A DNA stretch of 64,000 nt from Candidatus Izimoplasma sp. HR2 (GTDB taxonomy: Bacteria > Bacillota_I > Bacilli_A > Izemoplasmatales > Izemoplasmataceae): the NCBI GenBank assembly GCA_000753575.1, contig JRFF01000009.1:60777-124776 (forward strand), in the 5' to 3' direction. Below, one piece after another: positions 49,608-59,202 of the stretch. The translations under genes were made by a program, and so were the position numbers. Under the pieces are notes generated by a model. The model was not told the DNA's origin. It did no database searches and saw nothing but the letters and a program-made list of their open reading frames with translations. Each line of letters starts with the position of its first letter. Within the stretch, counting starts at the first letter, position 1.

Positions 49608-50481
49608 ATTTAATTCTTCCTAAAAACTTCTCAGCTTTGTCTAAATACAGGTTAGCTACAAACATAAAGTCAACACCTAAATCTATACTAAGTCCAATAA
49701 ATTCTTTATATAATGCAACGTTATGCCACTGTAATGTTTGGAAAGCTCTAAAGAAGTATAATCTATTATATTCTTCTACTGTTGGAGTTTTTCTTAAATA
49801 CACTGGTAGTAACGCTAAAGCATGATCAAAATCATTATTTCCAAAACAAGCTATATCATAATAAGGATCATTATTTCCCGTAAATTCCCAATCCATTAAT
49901 CTAAGTCCGTTACCTGTAACTACAAAGTTAGATATTTGACTATCTCCATGTGATAAAACTAATTTAGATTTATCCATATATTTATTAGAGTATGATAAGA
50001 ATTTTGCTTTTAATTCTAAGTATCTTTCTGAATGAGTAAAATCATATTCAGCTAAATAACCTTCATATAATTTTAATCTTCCAAGTGGATCGTAATCATA
50101 GTCTGAAACTTTTCCTGAATTATGAATTTTACTAAGTACTGCTGCTGCTTGATTTAAGAATAAATATGGTTCAAGTTCATGTAGTGGTGTACCTTCAATA
50201 TATTCAGCTATTTTAAATCCAGAATCTATTTCAAAATAAACTGTTTTATTATTTAATCCAAGGTCTTCAACTAGCTCTATATTGTGCTTTTCAACAGTTC
50301 TATTCACAAATTTTTCTGCGTTTTTACCAGGGATTCTAAATGTATATAATTTACCACTTATTTCTATTACATAAGTGTAATTACTCATTCCTCCCATAAG
50401 TCTTTTTACTACTTTAATTTCTTCTTTTTTTACATTAAAAACTTCAATACATTTTTCTATAATTATCATTTCGTTTGTCAT
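49606..50481 (-). CDS. Choline/ethanolamine kinase-like phosphotransferase
   Basis: A 291-residue cytoplasmic kinase of the APH/choline kinase fold. The catalytic loop is LSHGDSQISNFVV (residues near 186-198, HGDxxxxN) and the metal-binding motif is LMDWEFTGNNDPYYDIACFGN, typical of LicA and choline kinases. The N-terminal glycine-rich loop is MGGMSNYTYVIEISG. The substrate may be choline, ethanolamine or another small alcohol; no lic genes are adjacent. GGAGGT precedes the ATG. It follows the yycJ gene by 12 nt and is probably co-transcribed with it. Confidence 0.85.
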   Translation of the reverse strand: MTNEMIIIEKCIEVFNVKKEEIKVVKRLMGGMSNYTYVIEISGKLYTFRIPGKNAEKFVNRTVEKHNIELVEDLGLNNKTVYFEIDSGFKIAEYIEGTPLHELEPYLFLNQAAAVLSKIHNSGKVSDYDYDPLGRLKLYEGYLAEYDFTHSERYLELKAKFLSYSNKYMDKSKLVLSHGDSQISNFVVTGNGLRLMDWEFTGNNDPYYDIACFGNNDFDHALALLPVYLRKTPTVEEYNRLYFFRAFQTLQWHNVALYKEFIGLSIDLGVDFMFVANLYLDKAEKFLGRIK

Positions 50482-50493
50482 AATAAATACCTC

Positions 50494-51282
50494 CTATATT
50501 TCAAATAATTTTGTCGGAATATCTTGAGTGGCAACACTTAAGTTATAATCCGTTATTTTAAGTCCGTAATCATTAAATACTTCATCATAAGTTTCAATCG
50601 CTACTTGTGCAGTATTACACTCTCTTGAAGGATGCGCTAAAACTATTTGTTTTGTATTATCACCTACAAGTTTTGCCATGTTGTAAGCTGAATCATTATT
50701 TGACATATGTCCTTTAACTGAATCAATTCTTTGTTTTAAATAAAATGGTCTATCACTAGTAAATAACATTGTAACATCGTAGTTAGCTTCAAAGACATAA
50801 GCATCAGCATTTTCTAGTAGTTCAAAATCTTTAATAGGTAAATAACCAATATCAGTTATATACACTATTTTTTTACCTTCAGCGTAGATTACAAATCCAA
50901 CTGCGTCAGATGCATCATGACTAATACTAAAAGGTAATATTTCACAATCATTTATTACTTGTTTTTCAAACGGTGTAATAAATGATATTTTTGATTTAGC
51001 TAAGTTATCTTTAACTCTATAATTGAGTGATTCATAAGTTGTTTCTGTCATATAGGCAGTTGTCTCTAGATTCTTAAGTAAAACTACTAATCCAGCCACA
51101 TGATCTGTATGTTCATGAGTAATGAAGACAGCATCTAAATTTTCAAGTGATAAATTTTGATTTTTTAAACGAACATTTATTTGTTTAAATGAAAGACCAC
51201 AATCTATCAATATTTTTGTATTATTCGTCTCTAAATATGTGACGTTTCCTTTAGAGCCACTACCGATTACGCTAAATTTCAT
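50494..51282 (-). CDS. YycJ/WalJ-type metallo-beta-lactamase-fold protein
   Basis: A 262-residue MBL-fold protein starting FSVIGSGSKGNVTYLETNNTKILIDCGLSFKQI, with metal motif THEHTDHVAGL near residue 57, later ligands in SISHDASDAV and VFEANYD, and LAHPSRECN. This is the pattern of YycJ (WalJ), which in Bacillus is a 5'-exonuclease-like protein encoded beside walRK. Here no walRK or htrA is nearby. GGAGTGAT precedes the ATG. Confidence 0.9.
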   Translation of the reverse strand: MKFSVIGSGSKGNVTYLETNNTKILIDCGLSFKQINVRLKNQNLSLENLDAVFITHEHTDHVAGLVVLLKNLETTAYMTETTYESLNYRVKDNLAKSKISFITPFEKQVINDCEILPFSISHDASDAVGFVIYAEGKKIVYITDIGYLPIKDFELLENADAYVFEANYDVTMLFTSDRPFYLKQRIDSVKGHMSNNDSAYNMAKLVGDNTKQIVLAHPSRECNTAQVAIETYDEVFNDYGLKITDYNLSVATQDIPTKLFEI

Positions 51283-51306
51283 AAAATCACTCCAATACCC
51301 AAAAAT

Positions 51307-51334
51307 ATTATACTACATAACTATTTAAATTCAA
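51307..51334 (-). promoter_or_regulatory. Promoter of the yycJ-kinase unit
   Basis: On the minus strand TTGAAT and TATAAT are separated by 16 nt, upstream of yycJ. Confidence 0.65.
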
Positions 51335-51404
51335 TGAAATTACTGTAAGTTAGTATGTGAATTTTGTAAGTTGGAAATTTTCACAACACTTTCACAAATT
51401 ATTA

Positions 51405-51433
51405 TTGTTTTTATTTAGTAAAAATGATATGAT
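51405..51433 (+). promoter_or_regulatory. Promoter of the PrsA-like lipoprotein gene
   Basis: TTGTTT and TATGAT are separated by 17 nt, about 35 nt before the start codon. It is divergent from the yycJ promoter. Confidence 0.68.
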
Positions 51434-51467
51434 ATATATTGCGTAAATAATAATAGGAGTGATATTA

Positions 51468-53987
51468 ATGAATAAAAGTATTTTAATCAAAGGCTCAATC
51501 ATTATGGGACTATTTCTTATCCTGATTGGAGCAGCAGTTGGATGCAGTATAATTAAGGCAGATGCAACAGAACCTATGATTTCTAATGGGGATGAAGCCT
51601 ATTTAACACTAGACGATTTTACAATTACAAATGCACAATTGTGGGAAGTAATGAAAAACGTTGACGGACTTAGTTACTTAATGGACTATGTTGATCAAAT
51701 AGTATTAAAAGAGACTATTGATGGAGTAACTCAAGCCGAAGTAGATAAAGAAATAAGATTTTTAACATATTTAACAGAAAGTGATGATTTAGTTGCTGAG
51801 ATACAAGCAGATGCTGATCTTAACCAAGATTATATTGATGCTTTCAATCAAAACTTAATCATTTTAGGATTTGATCCTACAAACGCTGATGACTTAAGAA
51901 CATTTGTTGAAGTTGGTATTGCTAAAGAAAAAATAGCAAGAGAATATATATTAAACTCAACTGGTGATGATGATTATGCTCTTGATGATGAAGATTTAAA
52001 AGAGTACTATGAATCAGCTACTTACGGAGAAGCTTGTGCTATCGAAGTAAGATTTGAAAGTGCTGAAGAAGCAAGCTTAGTATTTGATCATTTCAATTTA
52101 GTTCCTAGCTTTAACTATGGTATAGGATTATATACCGGAACTGAACCTATTGAAGATATAGCTTCTGATGGATTTATATTAGATGATAATACTATTCAAT
52201 TAGATGAAGATCAAGTATTCCTTAAATATGTAGAATTATATAACTACATGAACCCTTGGGAAGAACAAATTCCTACGGATATTACACAAGCAGATTTCTG
52301 TGTTGACTTTGCAAATATAGCGATTTATAACTTCGATGATATGGTTGAAGATCGTTCTGGAGAAGACCCTTACGTTGGTCTTGCTACTTATATATTCGAT
52401 ACTTTAGTTGTTGAACCTGAAGAAACTGAAATCCGTTTCTCTTATAGTCCTCAAAATATTGGGGCTGGAGTTATGTATTCATATAAAATAAGTCAAGAAG
52501 CTATTACTGCTTATGAAGATTTAACTGCAGCAGAATTACTTGCTGTTAAAGAAGAGATTTTAGATATTATCGTTTCTGCTGAAGTTATCGGTGATATTAT
52601 GAATACTATAAATGAAGATCTTGATTTTGAAATCGTTGATCCTTACTTAGCTTTAAGATATGAATTCGAAACAGGAATCAAATATGATAACGATGGTTCA
52701 GAAACTGTTGTTGCTACATTAGCTAACTTAGCAATTACTGCTGATGATTTATTTGAATTCATGGAAAAAAGAGTTGGAGCTTTCTATAGTATTGAACTTG
52801 CTAAAGTTCAATTAATACTAAGAAGCGATGCTTATTATGATGTTTATGGTGATGACTATGATTATATGAATAGTAATCATGAAGAAATGCTTACTAATAG
52901 AGATGAATTAAGAGAAATGAAATCAATCTTTGGTAGTAACGGATACGCTAGTTACGGATTCGCTTCTACTACTTATACATGGGATGAATTCATTTACTTA
53001 GCTTTCAATGTTAAAACTGAAGCTGAAGTTATTGAACAATTATTCATTATGCAAGATTTACAAACTCAAGTAATTTATCCTACATTAGATTTTGATAATA
53101 TTGAAGATTACTTACAAACACAAAAAGATGAATACTTTAGTTTAAATGTTTCTCATTTACTAATTTATCTTGATTTTGATAAAGACTTCGCACCTGATGA
53201 TTTTGATGAATTCAAAGAAGAATTAACAGTTGATGAATTAGCTGAATACGAATTAATTAAAGCTTCTTTCGATAATTTATTATTCTCAAAATTAAATGGT
53301 GGACTTACATTCGATGAAGTTATTGAAGAGTACGAAGATAGTTTAATGAATGATATTGATAATGAATGGGCAGAATTTAAACAATACGGATTCAGAATTA
53401 TGACTGAAAACTTATCTGTAGAATCTAGTTTAAACAATATAAACTCTGAAGGATTCGATGATGCATTTGAAGCTTCATTAAAAAGAGTATATGATGCTTA
53501 CGTTATTGAAAAAGAAAATTCAATTGAAGATATTACTGAATATTTAGATACACAAGTTACTGTAACTTCATTCGGTATTCACTTAATATTAGCTACTGAA
53601 GGTACTGGATTCGAACAACCAAGTGCTGCTTATGATCCATTAGATGATCCAGATGTTGTATATAGTGATGGTTCTGAAAATGCAAGTGATGTTCCAAATG
53701 AAGCGCAAGTTTTACTTTATAACGAAATAAAATATGCTGCTATGGGTGGACCAGTTTCTAGTGAACTTTTACCAAGTACTGTATACCAAGCTATTGATAC
53801 TTCTTATGGTGCTATATTCGATGCTTACTTCTCACAAACAGGATTAAGTATTGTTACATTAAACTATATGTTTGATAGTAGTCCAGTATTCGCAACTGAT
53901 AATGCAGGAAATACAGCTGTTATACAAGATATCTTAGATGTTCTATACCTCATAAACTTCCCTGAAGGATTTGTTGTTGTAGACTAA
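51468..53987 (+). CDS. Very large PrsA/SurA-like lipoprotein (putative extracellular foldase)
   Basis: An 839-residue secreted, acidic protein. A signal peptide ends in the lipobox AAVGC near residue 27. After it, DEAYLTLDDFTITNAQLWEVMKN resembles the PrsA/SurA N-terminal chaperone region. A divergent parvulin-like segment near residues 560-720 has SLNVSHLLIYLD, GLTFDEVIEEYEDS and TSFGIHLILATEG, which carry the two His positions of parvulin prolyl isomerases. Normal PrsA has about 290 residues, so this one is nearly three times larger, with a long middle part I cannot assign. The ATG follows AGGAGTGATATTA. Foldase function is inference. Confidence 0.65.
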   Translation: MNKSILIKGSIIMGLFLILIGAAVGCSIIKADATEPMISNGDEAYLTLDDFTITNAQLWEVMKNVDGLSYLMDYVDQIVLKETIDGVTQAEVDKEIRFLTYLTESDDLVAEIQADADLNQDYIDAFNQNLIILGFDPTNADDLRTFVEVGIAKEKIAREYILNSTGDDDYALDDEDLKEYYESATYGEACAIEVRFESAEEASLVFDHFNLVPSFNYGIGLYTGTEPIEDIASDGFILDDNTIQLDEDQVFLKYVELYNYMNPWEEQIPTDITQADFCVDFANIAIYNFDDMVEDRSGEDPYVGLATYIFDTLVVEPEETEIRFSYSPQNIGAGVMYSYKISQEAITAYEDLTAAELLAVKEEILDIIVSAEVIGDIMNTINEDLDFEIVDPYLALRYEFETGIKYDNDGSETVVATLANLAITADDLFEFMEKRVGAFYSIELAKVQLILRSDAYYDVYGDDYDYMNSNHEEMLTNRDELREMKSIFGSNGYASYGFASTTYTWDEFIYLAFNVKTEAEVIEQLFIMQDLQTQVIYPTLDFDNIEDYLQTQKDEYFSLNVSHLLIYLDFDKDFAPDDFDEFKEELTVDELAEYELIKASFDNLLFSKLNGGLTFDEVIEEYEDSLMNDIDNEWAEFKQYGFRIMTENLSVESSLNNINSEGFDDAFEASLKRVYDAYVIEKENSIEDITEYLDTQVTVTSFGIHLILATEGTGFEQPSAAYDPLDDPDVVYSDGSENASDVPNEAQVLLYNEIKYAAMGGPVSSELLPSTVYQAIDTSYGAIFDAYFSQTGLSIVTLNYMFDSSPVFATDNAGNTAVIQDILDVLYLINFPEGFVVVD

Positions 53988-53996
53988 TACATAAAA

Positions 53997-54026
53997 AAAA
54001 GGACCTAATTCAATTTAGGTCCTTTT
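53997..54026. terminator. Bidirectional terminator
   Basis: Stem AAAAGGACCTAA / TTAGGTCCTTTT with T runs on both strands, between the PrsA-like gene and yhaM, which converge. Confidence 0.9.
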
Positions 54027-54039
54027 TTTTATGTTCTAT

Positions 54040-54948
54040 TTATTTTAAGTTTGATTTATAATATCTTTCTCTATCTAGTACCATTAATGGTGATGTAAAT
54101 TCACCAGGTTCTATTGTATCTAATGATTCTTCTAATACTGTCATCTTAGAATCAATATTATCAATAAAATGTAATATTAAAGCTTCGGGAATCATTGGCT
54201 TTTTAGGAGATCCATAGTTTCCGTAATAATGATGGCTTAGTACCATGTGTTCAAGTAGTAATACTTCTTCTTTACCAACATGTCCATACTTAGAGGCAGT
54301 TAATTCAATCATTTTAACACTCATTGTAATATGTCCAAGCATTTTACCTTCTTTAGTATATTCAGCTCCTGCGTAGTTAGATAACTCTCTAACTTTACAC
54401 ATATCGTGAAGTATGATACCTGCGATTAATAATTCTTCATTTAAGAAATTATAAACTGATTTAAATCCATCAATTAATTTTAACATTGTAGAAGTATGAT
54501 AACTTAGTCCCCCAATATATGCGTGATGAAATTTAGTAGCTGCAGGGTATAAATAAAACTCTGCTTTTTTTAAGTTATACATATCAAGTACGATATCTTT
54601 TATAACTACATTAGTAATTTTACTTAAATATCCCTCAATAATTTCTTTAATCTCTTCAGAGTCTTTAGGAGCATACTCATAAAAACTAGACATTAATTCT
54701 TGTCTCACTGATAACTCTAATTCTTTATCTTCAATACCTTCGTAATCAGTTACTAATAATTGAATTTTTTCTTTAAATTCTATTTCTTTTACTTCAAAAT
54801 AATAAACAGCATTTAAATTAAGTTTTTCATTTTGATCAATTCTTATTGTAATTCTTTCTTTATCTTTTGTTAGAACACTTAAAGTGTTCGTATCATATGT
54901 TGTTTCATTGATTGAATCAACTTTCGCAAAAAATGTTTTTACTTCCAT
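54040..54948 (-). CDS. yhaM: YhaM-like 3'-5' exoribonuclease (OB fold + HD domain)
   Basis: A 302-residue protein with an N-terminal OB fold (about 1-85) and an HD phosphohydrolase domain (about 155-280) carrying FHHAYIGGLSYHTSTM, GIILHDMCKVREL and HMVLSHH. This is the layout of YhaM/CbfI, a Firmicutes 3'-5' exonuclease of RNA and single-stranded DNA. The start follows AAGGTGACAGTA; a GTG three codons earlier is part of that site. The start lies within the end of the pullulanase gene (32-nt overlap), so the two are translationally coupled. Confidence 0.92.
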   Translation of the reverse strand: MEVKTFFAKVDSINETTYDTNTLSVLTKDKERITIRIDQNEKLNLNAVYYFEVKEIEFKEKIQLLVTDYEGIEDKELELSVRQELMSSFYEYAPKDSEEIKEIIEGYLSKITNVVIKDIVLDMYNLKKAEFYLYPAATKFHHAYIGGLSYHTSTMLKLIDGFKSVYNFLNEELLIAGIILHDMCKVRELSNYAGAEYTKEGKMLGHITMSVKMIELTASKYGHVGKEEVLLLEHMVLSHHYYGNYGSPKKPMIPEALILHFIDNIDSKMTVLEESLDTIEPGEFTSPLMVLDRERYYKSNLK

Positions 54949-57049
54949 TACTGTCACCTTTTCTTTTTAAAATATATGTCGTGATATCACTAACATCTAT
55001 TTTATTAGTTATTTTTCTAGAACGTTTTTCACCGTCAAATATTATTGTATATTTAACTCCAAAATCAAATGTTTCTTTAACGCTAGAGTTTTTAAAGATA
55101 ACTACTAATTCTGTGTCTTCATCTTTTAATTGATAGAAAATAGTTCCGTTTTCATTTATTTTAACACAAATGTAATCTCTTACTTTAGATGGAGCTGTGA
55201 GTCTAAATAAATCGTATTTCTTTCTAATTCTAATTAACTCTTTTACATACTCTATATCAGTAATATTTTCATCAACTAAATCCCAGTTAATTGAGTTAAT
55301 TTTATCTCCTGATTTATATGAATTTTCAACACCTTGTTTAGTTCTATAGAACTCTTGTCCACTATGAATAAACGGCACACCTTGGCTTAGTACTATCATT
55401 GAAGTAGCTAGTCTTTGTCTCTTCTTAATCTCAGAAATCGAAGCGTCAGGTAAAGCAATTACTGCCTTATCATAAAAGACATTATTATCATGACATTCAA
55501 CATAATTTATTGACTGAGAAGGGTATCTAAATAAGAATTTATTACACGCACTTCCAAGCACTATATTTTTAATATCATCAAGTTTAGACATACCGCCTAA
55601 ACAATATCCTTTTTGTTTTAGATGCCATGTTGCACCTTTTAATAATTCTCTTGTCTTATCATTAAAATGTCCTATATTAAATAATAAATGTTTATTAAAC
55701 ATATGGGCTGTTCTTTCTTCACCTAAAGGTGTAGACATTCTCCAACCTTCACCATAAACTATAATATCTCTTTTATAGCGATCTAATTTTTGTCTTAATG
55801 TATTCATTGTTTTAATATCAGTAAGTCCCATTAAATCAAATCTAAACCCGTCCATCTTAAATTCTTTAGCCCAATACATTACTGAATCGATTATAAACTT
55901 ACGAATCATTTTTCTTTCACTAGCTAAATCATTTCCACACCCTGATGAATTAGTAAGTAATCCTTGTTTATCATAACGATATCCATATCCAGGAATAATA
56001 CTTTCAAATGGGAATTTAATATTATCATAAACATGATTAAATACAACATCCATAACTACTCTAATATTCTGTTTGTGGAAGTTATCTACTAATTCTTTAA
56101 GTTCATTAATTCTAGTATAAGGATCATTTGGATCTAAACTATACCATCCTTCAGGTACATTATACTGTTCGGGATTGTATCCCCAGTTGTATAATTTATC
56201 AGGATTATTTTCATCTACTCCGCCAAAATCAAATACAGGGAGTAACTGAACATGTGTAACTCCTAAATCTTTTAAGTAATCAAATCCAGCTTTATTTCCA
56301 CCTTTAGTAGTTAATTTTTCTTCAGTAAAACTTTTGTATTTACCAGGATGAGTTGCTTTAATTGATTTATTAATTGTGAAATCTCTAATATGTGCTTCAT
56401 AGATTATCGCATCATTTGGAGAACCACTAAATTTAGGTCTTTGATTTTTCATTTTATAAATCTTAGATCTATCAACTACATAACTATATTCTGCGTTAGC
56501 ACTACTACTTATAGCATAAGGATCAATAAATAAATGTTCTTTCCCATTAACATAAGAAATATATCTATATCTATATCCTTCATAGTTTCCACGAAGCCTT
56601 AAATACCAAACACCTTGGTTATCATATTCCATATCAGTAACTGTGGCATTACCTGATTTATCAGTTAATTCTAACTTCATGTATTTAGCTGTGGGAGTCC
56701 ATATTTTAAATTTTGTTCTATCTCTTCTATATGAAGACCCTAAATCTGATTGTTCATAATAATAAATATCATCAAACAGCTCAGTTCTAACAATTTTTCC
56801 AGTAAATAACTCACTAGTTTCATTTAAGTCATCATATATATGGTACATATGATTTAATAAAATATATCCATCAAATCTACAAATATATTTTCTTTCAGTT
56901 CCAATTAATTCACTACTTATAATTTCTAAATCGATTTCTTCATCATTTCCAATAACTTTAAAGTATTGTATAAAATCTTCTCTATATTTATATGGTACTA
57001 TTATTGTTATTTCATTGAAGTCATCTAGATAAGAATAAAATTTACTCAT
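54917..57049 (-). CDS. pulA: Type I pullulanase (glycogen debranching)
   Basis: Hydrolyses alpha-1,6 branches of glycogen or pullulan. The 710-residue protein has no signal peptide, so it acts inside the cell. After a N-terminal carbohydrate-binding/CBM48 region (about 90-190), the GH13 barrel shows the type I marker YNWGYNPEQYNVPEG, region I DVVFNHV, the nucleophile in DGFRFDLMG near 403, the acid/base Glu in YGEGW near 432, and VECHDNN near 520. No glycogen synthesis genes are near. It overlaps cca upstream by 8 nt and yhaM downstream by 32 nt. Confidence 0.95.
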   Translation of the reverse strand: MSKFYSYLDDFNEITIIVPYKYREDFIQYFKVIGNDEEIDLEIISSELIGTERKYICRFDGYILLNHMYHIYDDLNETSELFTGKIVRTELFDDIYYYEQSDLGSSYRRDRTKFKIWTPTAKYMKLELTDKSGNATVTDMEYDNQGVWYLRLRGNYEGYRYRYISYVNGKEHLFIDPYAISSSANAEYSYVVDRSKIYKMKNQRPKFSGSPNDAIIYEAHIRDFTINKSIKATHPGKYKSFTEEKLTTKGGNKAGFDYLKDLGVTHVQLLPVFDFGGVDENNPDKLYNWGYNPEQYNVPEGWYSLDPNDPYTRINELKELVDNFHKQNIRVVMDVVFNHVYDNIKFPFESIIPGYGYRYDKQGLLTNSSGCGNDLASERKMIRKFIIDSVMYWAKEFKMDGFRFDLMGLTDIKTMNTLRQKLDRYKRDIIVYGEGWRMSTPLGEERTAHMFNKHLLFNIGHFNDKTRELLKGATWHLKQKGYCLGGMSKLDDIKNIVLGSACNKFLFRYPSQSINYVECHDNNVFYDKAVIALPDASISEIKKRQRLATSMIVLSQGVPFIHSGQEFYRTKQGVENSYKSGDKINSINWDLVDENITDIEYVKELIRIRKKYDLFRLTAPSKVRDYICVKINENGTIFYQLKDEDTELVVIFKNSSVKETFDFGVKYTIIFDGEKRSRKITNKIDVSDITTYILKRKGDSNGSKNIFCES

Positions 57050-58226
57050 GTTTATCTCCCATTTCTCTTTGAAGTTCTTCTACTTTCTTTAAAGCATACT
57101 CTTTTAATACATCATAATCATTTGGCATATATCCCATAATTACATTAAATTTTAAATCATCTACTACTTTACCTATAACTGATTTTTTCTTTAAAGTTGT
57201 AAGCCATAAAATATCTTGTCCTTTAAACTTTAAATCACAAACATCTCTTATTGGTAATTCACGTTCTAATTTTCTAATTAATTCCTCTTGATCTTTATAT
57301 CCTAATATCACATTTAATTTATTTGTAAGCAAACAAGAATCTAACCCATTCACATAAACAATAAACTTATTAAATACATCATCTTTAGTTACTTCTTGAA
57401 GTAATAATATTTGATCTATCAAGCGATAATGTTTATTTGAGAATCTCCATTCATCTTCTATATCATTAAAGATGAAACAAATAATAAAGGCTTCAAGCGG
57501 TTCTAATTCAATATCTAAGTTAGAAATAAAGGAAAGTCCTTCACTAATTCCATAAAGCTCTTTATCAATACCTGTTTCAATCATATATTTTAAAGCTTTA
57601 TTACGGTATTTACCTCTAAATATTTTATTAAGTTCAACCATTACTCTTTCAATCGATATATTCTTAATTAAATATCCTAGTTCTTTTATAGCGTCTAATG
57701 TTTTTAAATCAATATTAAAACCTAACTTACTAACGAATCTAAAAGCCCTAAGTATTCGTAATGAATCCTCTTCAAATCTTTTAAAAGGATCATTAATAGT
57801 TTTAATAATTTTACTTTTTATATCTTCTTTAGAATTATAAAAATCATGAATTACTTCATCACTATCCATCACAAGAGCATTAATAGTAAAATCTCTTCTC
57901 TCTAAATCACTTTTTAAGTTTGTAGTATATTCTACATTTTCAGGATGACGATTATCATAATATTCTCCATCACTTCTAAATGTTGTAACTTCATATTTAA
58001 ATTCCTCTTTTAAGATAGTAACACTTCCATACTTTTTACCTGTCTCTTTAACATTTTTAAAAAGACTGATTACTTCCTCAGGAAGCGCACTTGTAGTAAT
58101 ATCAATGTCAGTTGATTTAATATTTAGAAGCATATCTCTAACATAACCTCCAACGAAAAATGCTTCATAACCAGAATCATGAAGTTTTTTTAAAATATTA
58201 ATTCCGTTTTCAAAATGTTTATCCAT
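57042..58226 (-). CDS. cca: CCA tRNA nucleotidyltransferase / PcnB-family
   Basis: Adds or repairs the 3'-terminal CCA of tRNAs. The 394-residue class II nucleotidyltransferase has the active-site FFVGGYVRDMLLNIKSTDIDITTSA near residues 20-45, RRDFTINALVMD near 110, and DPFKRFEEDSLRILRAFRFVSKLGF near 150, where EDxxR selects the incoming base. The C-terminal tail is shorter than in enterobacteria. It is the first gene of a cca-pulA-yhaM unit. Confidence 0.94.
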   Translation of the reverse strand: MDKHFENGINILKKLHDSGYEAFFVGGYVRDMLLNIKSTDIDITTSALPEEVISLFKNVKETGKKYGSVTILKEEFKYEVTTFRSDGEYYDNRHPENVEYTTNLKSDLERRDFTINALVMDSDEVIHDFYNSKEDIKSKIIKTINDPFKRFEEDSLRILRAFRFVSKLGFNIDLKTLDAIKELGYLIKNISIERVMVELNKIFRGKYRNKALKYMIETGIDKELYGISEGLSFISNLDIELEPLEAFIICFIFNDIEDEWRFSNKHYRLIDQILLLQEVTKDDVFNKFIVYVNGLDSCLLTNKLNVILGYKDQEELIRKLERELPIRDVCDLKFKGQDILWLTTLKKKSVIGKVVDDLKFNVIMGYMPNDYDVLKEYALKKVEELQREMGDKHE

Positions 58227-58332
58227 TTAAATCACCACAAAAATTATACTATAAATAGCGAATTATTTCCACAATATCGTTATTTTATTTTCAAAAAAAA
58301 TGACCTATGATATAATAAAACAAGGTGATATT

Positions 58333-58944
58333 ATGAAAAGCATTAAAGAAGAAGTAATAACTACACAATTAATTAACAAAAGTAAATTCATTAATCATTT
58401 AATAAATACTTCTTCAGTTGAAGATGTTACTTTTAATTTGAAAAGACTTCGTAAATTATATAGTGATGCGAACCATCATTGTTTTGCATATATAGTCGGG
58501 AATAATCAGGATATTCAAAAGTTTAATGATGACGGTGAACCTTCTAAAACTGCGGGGTTACCAATGTTAGAGGTTATGAAGAAACATGACCTAACAAATG
58601 TTTTATCTGTCACAATTAGATACTTTGGAGGAACTAAACTAGGCGCTGGAGGGTTAACTCGTGCCTATACTAAAAGCTGCGCAGAAAGTATTACAAAGTG
58701 TACTTTCACAGAACTTACAAGTTATACAGATCTATTTATTAAAATATCATTTGATCAGATAGGTCATGTTGAAAAATATATAAGAGATAATTATATACTT
58801 ATCAATACAATATATGATAACTTTGTAAACTATGAAGTTACTGTGCCTAGTTCATCTTTATCTATTTTAAAAGATTCAATTACAGAATATACTAAAGGTA
58901 GTGCTACATTCTCAATAATTAAAACTTATGATATATATAAATAA
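58333..58944 (+). CDS. YigZ/IMPACT-family protein
   Basis: A 203-residue protein with the UPF0029/IMPACT N-terminal domain: NHHCFAYIVGNNQDIQKFNDDGEPSKTAGLPML followed by RYFGGTKLGAGGLTRAY. A C-terminal ferredoxin-like domain of about 65 residues completes the YigZ layout. In eukaryotes IMPACT regulates Gcn2; the bacterial function is unknown, possibly ribosome-related. The ATG follows AAGGTGATATT; an earlier in-frame ATG 33 nt upstream falls in the promoter (extended -10 TGATATAAT). Confidence 0.93.
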   Translation: MKSIKEEVITTQLINKSKFINHLINTSSVEDVTFNLKRLRKLYSDANHHCFAYIVGNNQDIQKFNDDGEPSKTAGLPMLEVMKKHDLTNVLSVTIRYFGGTKLGAGGLTRAYTKSCAESITKCTFTELTSYTDLFIKISFDQIGHVEKYIRDNYILINTIYDNFVNYEVTVPSSSLSILKDSITEYTKGSATFSIIKTYDIYK

Positions 58945-58969
58945 AAAAGAAGCTCACAGCTTCTTTTTT
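58943..58969. terminator. Bidirectional terminator
   Basis: A 12-bp stem (58943-58954 with 58958-58969) around a CAC loop with T runs both ways, between the YigZ gene and the DUF1146 gene. Confidence 0.9.
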
Positions 58970-59190
58970 TATGAAAATATCTCAGTTGATAAATATATTA
59001 AATTCATAAATGCCTTCACAATTAGATAAGTAAAGATAATTGTTGAGAATATATATATTAACTGTATTTGCCAAACATGTCCTTTTCTAAAGAATTTAGA
59101 TAAGTCAAAAGCATTAAATGCTTGAAACACAAATCCAAAAACTACAAAGAACAAAAAGAATTCTATTATATTTAATAAACTAGCATCCAT
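58969..59190 (-). CDS. DUF1146 (YwzB-like) small membrane protein
   Basis: A 73-residue protein with two membrane spans (about 8-28 and 42-66) separated by FDLSKFFRKGHVWQIQLIYI, the segment typical of DUF1146/YwzB. In Firmicutes these genes often lie near the ATP synthase operon or murAA; function unknown. It follows the NusG_II protein gene by 12 nt and has a good ribosome site (AAGGAGAGAT), so the two form a small operon. Confidence 0.75.
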   Translation of the reverse strand: MDASLLNIIEFFLFFVVFGFVFQAFNAFDLSKFFRKGHVWQIQLIYIFSTIIFTYLIVKAFMNLIYLSTEIFS

Positions 59191-59202
59191 TTATATCTCT
59201 CC

